A stretch of DNA of 10,761 nt, taken from Oscillospiraceae bacterium (GTDB lineage Bacteria; Bacillota; Clostridia; Oscillospirales; Oscillospiraceae). The stretch's first letter is position 1. Every line of letters starts with the position of its first letter. The notes beneath the pieces are model-generated. The model had not been told where the DNA came from. It saw only the letters and a program-made list of their open reading frames with translations, and did no database searches. A program made the position numbers and the translations under genes. Location: NCBI GenBank assembly GCA_016290695.1, contig JAEEUX010000066.1, positions 1-10,761 on the forward strand, given 5' to 3'. Shown one piece after another: positions 5,545 to 10,761 of this stretch.

Positions 5545-7569
5545 TGAGAATGTTCCGCCGCTCGCCGTCGCCGTAACGCTGATGCCGAGGTCAATCGAAG
5601 AAAACATCGCCGTTCCGCGCTTTTCTTCGATTTTCGTCGTCACGCTAACCTTGCCCACGACGCCGCGGCGAAGCGCTTCCTCGCGCGCAAGCGTCTCGGC
5701 GATCTCTACGGCCGCGTTTATCGCGTCCTGCCGCTCCTCGAACTTTGTCTGTCTGTCCGCCGCGCTGACGAAATACCCATCCACGCCGCCGCCCGTATTA
5801 TCCGGGCGAACCTCCACCGTCACCTTCGCGCTGATGTTGCTCACAACGGCGCCGACGGCGTTGGCTACGTGGGCGTTCGGAGGAATTACGCACTCTGTCC
5901 CGAGCGCTTCGGCAATCTCCGGCAGGAAAATATGCGTCGGTGCGCCGATGCCGACGAGAACACCCGAGCAGACAAAGCGCGGCGTGAACCACGCGCCCTC
6001 GCGGCCTTCAAGAAATTCGTCCCAGCTCCGCTCTATTATCATGCCGAGCTGCTTATCTATCCCGTACTTGCGGAGCTCAGGATATTTATCCTCAAGCAGA
6101 ATCCGCACGAGATTATAATAAAGTCTGCGCCGGACCAGATCAAAAACCTTTTCGGCGAATTTCCGCATCTCTTCGCCGCTCGTCCAGTCGTAACCGAGAC
6201 TGTTCATCAGGAAAGCCGCCGCGAGCCGCGCCGTCTCTGCGTCGTAAGATGAAAAATCGCCGGTAATGTGCATAAAATCCGTCGGTGTGAGCCCGGCAAT
6301 CATTATAACGCCCTCGTTTTCGAGGCGCGAAAATGCTTCGAGATGGTAATAGTCGACCCCCGCGGCCTGAGCCGCCTCACGCAGCATGAGCGGGCGCTTT
6401 CTCAGGGCGTCGCAAAGCCGGAGCTCGGCTTCGTTATAATCGGCGTTTTCCGAGGGGTCCTTCACAAGATAATAATATTCGTAAACGGGCCTCGTATTAT
6501 ATTTTGTTTCGCTCAGAAGCGTTCTCAGCTCGTCCTTTACGAAGGGAAATCTCATGCTGAAAAGCGAAATCGGCTCCACTCTCCGCGTTTCAAGCGTGAG
6601 CCCGCGCTTGCCCGGACGAACGGCGGTGTCCCCGCCGAGGCCGAAGGTGTCGATGAAAACACCCTTGACGAAGGTGCGCCATTCGCCGACGCTCACGCCG
6701 CCCGAGGCTGTGAGGGCTTCGCCGCTTCTTACGATGGAAACGTCCGTAGTCGTGCCGCCCATGTCTACTATGAGGCAGTCGCGCCCGCCGGAAAGTCTCA
6801 TTCCGCCGAGGACGCTCGCCGCCGGGCCGGAGAGCACGGTCTCAACGGGGCGTTTGCGCGCAAAAAACTCCGACATAAGACTTCCGTCACTTCTAACCAC
6901 CATAACAGGCGCAGATATGCTGCGTTCCTCCAGAGCGCGTTTTATCGCCTTGAGAAAGTCGCTTATTACTGGTACGAGCCGTGCGTTGAGATATGTTCCC
7001 GCCGCGCGCTGAACGCTGTCAAGCCCGGAAAAGAGCTCGCTGCCGCAAACTGTCGGGATATCGCGCCTCGCGGTGAAGCGCTCCTTGGCTTCCTTTTCGG
7101 CGACGCCGCCGTTATTCATCGAATAGAGCTCCACGATGCCGAGCCCCTCGGCGTCCTTTATCCAGACCTCAGTATCGCGCATCAGCGCATCCCAGTCCAC
7201 GTTCGGGAGGGTCTTACCATCGAAGCTGCCGCTGCCGGGGCAGAGGAAAACGCCTTCCCCTCCGCCAAAGCCGTAGCCCTTACCGACGCGAGCCATGGTT
7301 TCCTTGTCCATGCCGATGAAAAGGAGCTTAGCCCTGCCGCCCTTGTTCTCCACGCAGGCGTTAGTCGCGAGCGTCGTGGAGAGGGCAACAAGCTCCGCCT
7401 CGCGGCAAAGCTCCGCGTCGAGGCCGTCCAGCGCCGAGATTATGCCGCGCGAGAGCTCATCCTTCGTTGTGAGCGCCTTATTCGCGCAAAGCACTCTGCC
7501 GCTTTCATAGTCATATACCACCGCGTCGGTATAGGTTCCGCCGGTGTCAATTCCGATTCCGATTCTCAT
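5542..7569 (-). CDS. Stand-alone hydantoinase/oxoprolinase (HyuA-type) family protein
   Basis: HyuA-family proteins have an actin/HSP70-like ATPase fold; known members act in ATP-dependent ring opening (5-oxoproline, N-methylhydantoin) or carboxylation (acetone carboxylase). It has 675 residues. Motifs: DTGGTYTD (8-15), STTLATNA (64-71), RSDGSLMS (226-233), LSGPAASVLGG (246-256), VDMGGTTTDVSIV (268-280), GLGGDTAVR (310-318) and GIGAPTHIFLPEIAEAL (540-556). Residues about 378-425 read like a small winged-helix segment before GLTPTDFMHITG. The start at 7569 is supported by the family N-terminus; the ribosome binding site is weak. HyuA normally works with a HyuB subunit, but none is adjacent; the neighbours are an aminotransferase and, across a 397-nt gap, a transporter. 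The substrate is unknown. Confidence 0.88.
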   Translation of the reverse strand: MRIGIGIDTGGTYTDAVVYDYESGRVLCANKALTTKDELSRGIISALDGLDAELCREAELVALSTTLATNACVENKGGRAKLLFIGMDKETMARVGKGYGFGGGEGVFLCPGSGSFDGKTLPNVDWDALMRDTEVWIKDAEGLGIVELYSMNNGGVAEKEAKERFTARRDIPTVCGSELFSGLDSVQRAAGTYLNARLVPVISDFLKAIKRALEERSISAPVMVVRSDGSLMSEFFARKRPVETVLSGPAASVLGGMRLSGGRDCLIVDMGGTTTDVSIVRSGEALTASGGVSVGEWRTFVKGVFIDTFGLGGDTAVRPGKRGLTLETRRVEPISLFSMRFPFVKDELRTLLSETKYNTRPVYEYYYLVKDPSENADYNEAELRLCDALRKRPLMLREAAQAAGVDYYHLEAFSRLENEGVIMIAGLTPTDFMHITGDFSSYDAETARLAAAFLMNSLGYDWTSGEEMRKFAEKVFDLVRRRLYYNLVRILLEDKYPELRKYGIDKQLGMIIERSWDEFLEGREGAWFTPRFVCSGVLVGIGAPTHIFLPEIAEALGTECVIPPNAHVANAVGAVVSNISAKVTVEVRPDNTGGGVDGYFVSAADRQTKFEERQDAINAAVEIAETLAREEALRRGVVGKVSVTTKIEEKRGTAMFSSIDLGISVTATASGGTFS

Positions 7570-7718
7570 TTATGCCTGTATGGTCCTTTCAAATAACTGA
7601 ATGCAGTATTTCGGTTTCCCAAAAAATTATTTAAACCTGTCATGTATGTGCATTATGTTCAAAAATCAAGTTCCTCTTTTAAGAGCTTTCACCCTCAAAA
7701 GCATTGATAGTTTCAGAG

Positions 7719-7748
7719 TTTTTCACATTTTCCACAGACTTATCCACA
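7719..7748 (+). promoter_or_regulatory. Cluster of three DnaA-box-like 9-mers
   Basis: TTTTTCACA (7719-7727), TTTTCCACA (7728-7736) and TTATCCACA (7740-7748) lie in the same orientation. All three fit the relaxed consensus TTWTNCACA, and the last is the perfect high-affinity box. The first two abut and the third follows after 3 nt. The setting is AT-rich and non-coding. No dnaA or dnaN is nearby, so this is more likely a DnaA-binding cluster outside oriC than the origin itself. Confidence 0.6.
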
Positions 7749-7900
7749 TAGCTGCGCCCATTTGAATTATTACACAGCTGTTCGGTTTTATGTTTACATA
7801 AGGCAATCCGCAACTTTGTTTTTGTAAACCGAAGCTTTAGTAAAAATAGCATTCTGAGCAAATTTTTGTATATTCTGCATAACCAGCGTTGTCCAGAGCA

Positions 7901-7920
7901 TGGCAAAATTCGCCATTATA
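7901..7920 (-). promoter_or_regulatory. Isolated -10 box with adjacent inverted repeat
   Basis: A perfect TATAAT on the minus strand (7920-7915) touches an imperfect palindrome, TGGC-N7-GCCA (7901-7915). The -35 at 17 nt is poor (TAGATT). It could start a transcript through the gap towards the HyuA-type gene, with the palindrome as operator. Confidence 0.35.
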
Positions 7921-7966
7921 CAGCAAAGTGCCCATAAAATCTACGTTTTTCGCCGCTCGTCATTTT

Positions 7967-9166
7967 TTATCGCTCAAGATACTTTTTAAACGAGCCCCAG
8001 CCAAGAGCGAAGATAATCGCAGCCAGCACCACGGGAATGACGCCGGCGAGATAGATGGCCGAATACTTCCCCGTGAGGTCGACCACGACGCCGCCGCAGA
8101 AGGGCCCGAGGAAATAGCCGAGATCCATGCCGAAATAGTTCGTGTTGCTCGCGACGCCCCTTCTCACGGGCTCTACGCAGCTTACGCAAAGCGTCTGAAT
8201 GGAGGGCTGCGCCGCGCCGTAGCCGACGGCGGCGAGCGCCGCGCCGATAAAGGTCGTCCAAAGCGTCTGGCTGAAGGCAACTATCACGAAGGACGCGGCA
8301 AAGCAGGCCGAGGCGGGGTAAATAATCTTCTTTATCCCGTACTTATCGAGAAGCCGCCCGCAAAGCGGCCTCGCCGCGAGCAAAACAAGCGCGTATACCG
8401 TAAAGAACGAGCCGATGCCGCTTATTCCCTTCTCCGCCGCAAAAAGCTTCATATAAGATGAATAGAGTATACTCGCCATGGCGAAAAGCAGCATCAGCAC
8501 CGCCGGGAATATGGATTCCTTCGCAACGATGTTTTTATACCATTTCCCGAGCGCGGCAAGCTTTTCCTTCGCCTCCGGCTTATAGGGCATCAGCGCGCAG
8601 GGAACGAGCGAAACGAGCATGCAGGCCGCCGCGATAAGAAAAACCGTGACGTAGCCGTAATTGCCGCCGAATTTGGCGTTGCCCCAGTCGCAGATACTCA
8701 TGCCGATAGTCGGGCCTATCGCAGTCGCTATAGCGCCGCCCACGCCGAAGAAACCGAGCCCCGTGCCCATCTTCTGCGCCGGAAGGTAATCCGCCGCCAG
8801 AACGAGCGTTAATGAGCCGATGAAGGCAAACTGTATGCCGTGCAGTATTCTCGCAACCATAAATAGCGCGACGCTGTTGCTCACAGCGTAAGCCACGTTC
8901 ACGACGACGCCCATCGCATAGGCAAAATACATAATGTGCTTTTTATTGAGCTTTGTTATCGCCGGGCCGGAAAACGGGCGCGCAAGGAATGAAATGCCGA
9001 AATAAAGCCCGGTTATCATCCCCGCGAGAACCGTTCCCGCGCCGAGTATCCCCGAATACTCGGAAATGAGCGTATTTAAGATATTCTGTGAAAAGCAGAG
9101 CAGGGCGTTTGCGATAAAGGCGCAGATATAGCCCCTGTTCCACATAGTAGTGTATCCGTTCTCCAT
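7967..9166 (-). CDS. Major facilitator superfamily transporter
   Basis: A 399-residue integral membrane protein with about 12 hydrophobic segments in two halves, split by a charged loop near 195-218 (KPEAKEKLAALGKWYKN). MFS hallmarks are LARPFSGPAITKLNKKH (61-77) after helix 2 and the matching AARPLCGRLLDKYGIKK (264-280) in the second half, plus RILHGIQFAFIGSL in helix 4. The start at 9166 has AGAGG about 6 nt before it; a TTG at 9193 overlapping the upstream stop is less likely. It begins 23 nt after the reductase stop, so the two are almost certainly co-transcribed. The substrate is probably the reductase's substrate or product, but the sequence does not say which or in what direction. Confidence 0.92.
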   Translation of the reverse strand: MENGYTTMWNRGYICAFIANALLCFSQNILNTLISEYSGILGAGTVLAGMITGLYFGISFLARPFSGPAITKLNKKHIMYFAYAMGVVVNVAYAVSNSVALFMVARILHGIQFAFIGSLTLVLAADYLPAQKMGTGLGFFGVGGAIATAIGPTIGMSICDWGNAKFGGNYGYVTVFLIAAACMLVSLVPCALMPYKPEAKEKLAALGKWYKNIVAKESIFPAVLMLLFAMASILYSSYMKLFAAEKGISGIGSFFTVYALVLLAARPLCGRLLDKYGIKKIIYPASACFAASFVIVAFSQTLWTTFIGAALAAVGYGAAQPSIQTLCVSCVEPVRRGVASNTNYFGMDLGYFLGPFCGGVVVDLTGKYSAIYLAGVIPVVLAAIIFALGWGSFKKYLER

Positions 9167-9189
9167 CCGTTCCTCTTCTCCCGCCAAAA

Positions 9190-10761
9190 TCAATATCTGC
9201 CGATGTCGTAGGCGATATGGTAGGCGGTATTCGTCGCGTTATAAATGTTGGATACGGAGAGGCAGTCGCCTATCTGATAAAACTCCGGCGCGCAAAGGCA
9301 AAGCTTCTCCGCTTCCTCGCGCAGCGGCTTCATGCCGAGCGCGGAAACGACAGTGTCCGCCGCGAAGAATTCTTCGCCGGAGGCCGACTGCGCCGTAACG
9401 CCGCCGTCCTCGATCTTGAGCGCCTTCGTGCTCGTGCGAAGCTTGATCCCGAGGCGGTCAAACTCTATTCCGATACTCTGCCCCTGCAAAATGTTCTCGC
9501 CGAAATTCGGCATTGGCGCCATTTCAAGCACCGTTACCTCATGCCCGCGGCCCGCCATGAAAATAGCCAGCTCACAGCCGACGAGGCCGCCGCCGAGAAT
9601 GACGATGCGCTTGCCCGCCTTTTCGGGCGCGACGTAAAGCTCCTCCGCGCCTATTGTCTTCTCGATGCCGGGAATCGGGGGCTTAGCGGGTTTCGAGCCG
9701 AGCGCGGCGACGATAACGTCCGCCCCGACAGAGCGCGCGTAATCCGCGTCAACCTCGGTATTCAGGCGCACCTCTATGGCCGAACGGCCTATCATGCGCT
9801 CCTGCCTGTCAAGATACTGCGAAAGGTGCTTCTTGAACGGAACCTTGTCCTCGCAGCGAAGAACGCCGCCGAGTCTCGGGCCCTTTTCGCAGAGAATGAC
9901 CTCGTGCCCGCGCGCGCAGGCAGTAAGCGCCGCCTGCATTCCGCCGATGCCGCCGCCCGCTATGAGGACCTTCTTGCGGTGCGCCGGGGGCTTTTCAAAC
10001 TTCGTCTCGGACTCGTTGCATATCTCCGGGTTAAGCGCGCAGTGGAACTGGCTGTGCGCCATGAGGTTTGAAAAGCAGGTGAAGCAGCGCATACAGTGGA
10101 CTATTTCATCGTCTCTGCCCGTCCTTGCCTTGATGGGAAGGTCGGGGTCACAGATAAGGCCGCGCGCCATTTCGACAACGTCCGCCTTGCCGGAGGCGAT
10201 TATCTCCTCCAAAAGCTCCGGCTCGCTCAGCGCGCCGACGGTGGCAACGGGCGTGGAAACGTGCTTTTTCACTTCCGCCGCGTAGATTACGTTGCAGCCG
10301 TCGGCAAGGAACATGCTCGGGTGCGTCACGGTAAATACGCGCGCGTCCTCATGGCTGCCCGTGGAAATATGTAAGAGGTCAACCTTGCCGTCCAGCGCCT
10401 CGGCTATCTTCACGCCGTAGGCCGTGTCGTAGCCGCCCTCATAGCATTCCGCGCCGCTGAGACGTATTTCTATCGGGAAATTCGGGCCGACAGCGTCGCG
10501 CACCGCCTTAATAACGGCAAGTGGGAAGCGCATCCTGTTCTCAAAGCTTCCGCCGTATTCGTCCGTGCGGGTGTTCAGCGTGGGCGACATGAACTGGTGC
10601 AGCAGCCAGCCGTGGCCGCCGTGCAGAGTCACCATGCCGAAGCCGCAGCGCTTGGCAAAGGCCGCAGCCTCGTAATGCTTGCGTATCGTGCGCTCCATTA
10701 TCTCCTCGGTCATCGCGTAGGCGTGAACCTTTCTACCGAAGCTCTCCGTTTCGCACTCGAC
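9190..10761 (-). CDS. NADH:flavin oxidoreductase (Old Yellow Enzyme/2,4-dienoyl-CoA reductase type), N-terminus beyond window
   Basis: The frame is open to the right edge. The visible 523 residues lack roughly the first 120-150 of a family that is usually 640-670 long. It begins inside the FMN-binding TIM barrel: HGGHGWLLHQF (47-57), NTRTDEYGGSFENRMRF (63-79), EIRLS (98-102), VEMARGLICDPDLP (196-209). A four-Cys motif follows at C223, C226, C229 and C241, then an FAD domain (GGGIGG, 269-274) and an NAD(P)-binding insert (GGGLVG, 390-395). Such proteins pass hydride from NAD(P)H through FAD and an Fe-S cluster to FMN to reduce activated C=C bonds (FadH, enoate reductase, BaiCD relatives). The substrate is unknown. 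Oddities: Trp where the barrel motif often has Tyr, and Cys spacing x2-x2-x11. Co-transcribed with the MFS gene. Confidence 0.9.
   Translation of the reverse strand, partial: VECETESFGRKVHAYAMTEEIMERTIRKHYEAAAFAKRCGFGMVTLHGGHGWLLHQFMSPTLNTRTDEYGGSFENRMRFPLAVIKAVRDAVGPNFPIEIRLSGAECYEGGYDTAYGVKIAEALDGKVDLLHISTGSHEDARVFTVTHPSMFLADGCNVIYAAEVKKHVSTPVATVGALSEPELLEEIIASGKADVVEMARGLICDPDLPIKARTGRDDEIVHCMRCFTCFSNLMAHSQFHCALNPEICNESETKFEKPPAHRKKVLIAGGGIGGMQAALTACARGHEVILCEKGPRLGGVLRCEDKVPFKKHLSQYLDRQERMIGRSAIEVRLNTEVDADYARSVGADVIVAALGSKPAKPPIPGIEKTIGAEELYVAPEKAGKRIVILGGGLVGCELAIFMAGRGHEVTVLEMAPMPNFGENILQGQSIGIEFDRLGIKLRTSTKALKIEDGGVTAQSASGEEFFAADTVVSALGMKPLREEAEKLCLCAPEFYQIGDCLSVSNIYNATNTAYHIAYDIGRY

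Larger units (their letters stand above)
7570..7966. other. AT-rich intergenic region of 397 nt without a convincing gene
   Basis: This gap between the transporter and the HyuA-type gene is clearly lower in GC than its flanks. It holds a cluster of DnaA-box-like 9-mers (7719-7748), an isolated -10 box with a neighbouring inverted repeat (7901-7920), TTATGT-TT-ACATAA (7788-7801), and TTCGGTTT/AAACCGAA (7781-7788 with 7826-7833). A 75-codon minus-strand frame (7906-7679) has no ribosome binding site and reads through the DnaA-like boxes. I do not call it a gene. I see no clear promoter for the HyuA-type gene and no clear terminator for the transporter gene. Confidence 0.7.

Noticed and set aside
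6268..7596. Long plus-strand frame (442 codons) opposite the HyuA-type gene
   Set aside because: It is an antisense shadow of a GC-rich gene with clear family motifs; the translation shows no recognisable domain and has low-complexity Ala/Arg/Glu content.
7719..7748. Chromosome origin (oriC)
   Set aside because: Only three boxes, no dnaA, dnaN or other origin genes in the window, and no clear unwinding element can be argued from sequence alone.
7768..7778. TTATTACACA as a fourth DnaA box
   Set aside because: It has one base too many between TTAT and CACA and does not fit TTWTNCACA.
7679..7906. Minus-strand frame of 75 codons in the AT-rich gap
   Set aside because: No ribosome binding site; the -10 box is too close to the ATG for a normal leader; its C-terminal half is a translation of the DnaA-like boxes; no domain is recognisable.
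9190..10761. Assignment as BaiCD/BaiH or another named bile-acid enzyme
   Set aside because: The visible part fits the broad family, but no bai neighbours are present and the active-site motif differs; only the family call is supportable.

Overview
The window reads as a piece of a mid-GC Clostridia (Bacillota) chromosome, possibly from the gut-associated Oscillospirales. This is an inference. It rests on GGAGG-type ribosome binding sites, sigma-A-like promoters, a surface protein with SLH domains, a clostridial-type FMN/Fe-S/FAD ene-reductase, and GC-rich genes separated by AT-rich gaps. All seven protein-coding genes are on the minus strand, so transcription runs from high to low coordinates. 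The two outermost genes are cut by the window edges.

Right part (10761 to 7967): a two-gene operon. It holds an Old Yellow Enzyme-type reductase with an Fe-S motif and an FAD/NAD(P) module (its N-terminus lies outside the window), followed 23 nt later by a 12-helix MFS transporter. The likely joint job is uptake and reduction of one small unsaturated compound, identity unknown. A 397-nt AT-rich gap follows. It holds no convincing gene, but it carries three same-orientation DnaA-box-like 9-mers at 7719-7748.

Middle (7569 to 2564): a stand-alone HyuA-type hydantoinase/oxoprolinase protein, a class I (I-beta) aspartate aminotransferase, and an adenylosuccinate lyase of the animal-like type. The last two link through aspartate: the aminotransferase makes it, and the lyase removes its carbon skeleton as fumarate during purine synthesis. 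Both genes have a promoter with the same unusual -35, TTGCAA-N17-TATAAT. The purB promoter is interleaved with a terminator hairpin, and its -35 lies in a perfect 14-bp palindrome.

Left part (2563 to 1): a gap with three strong consecutive inverted repeats, a LysR-family regulator ending in a good intrinsic terminator with a second related hairpin before it, and the N-terminal 408 residues of a secreted protein with three SLH modules and an Ig-like domain, driven by a good TTGACA promoter.

No rRNA, tRNA, CRISPR array, insertion sequence or complete defence system was seen. The most interesting signals lie in the gaps: the DnaA-box cluster, the promoter-in-terminator arrangement at purB, and the structured block downstream of purB.
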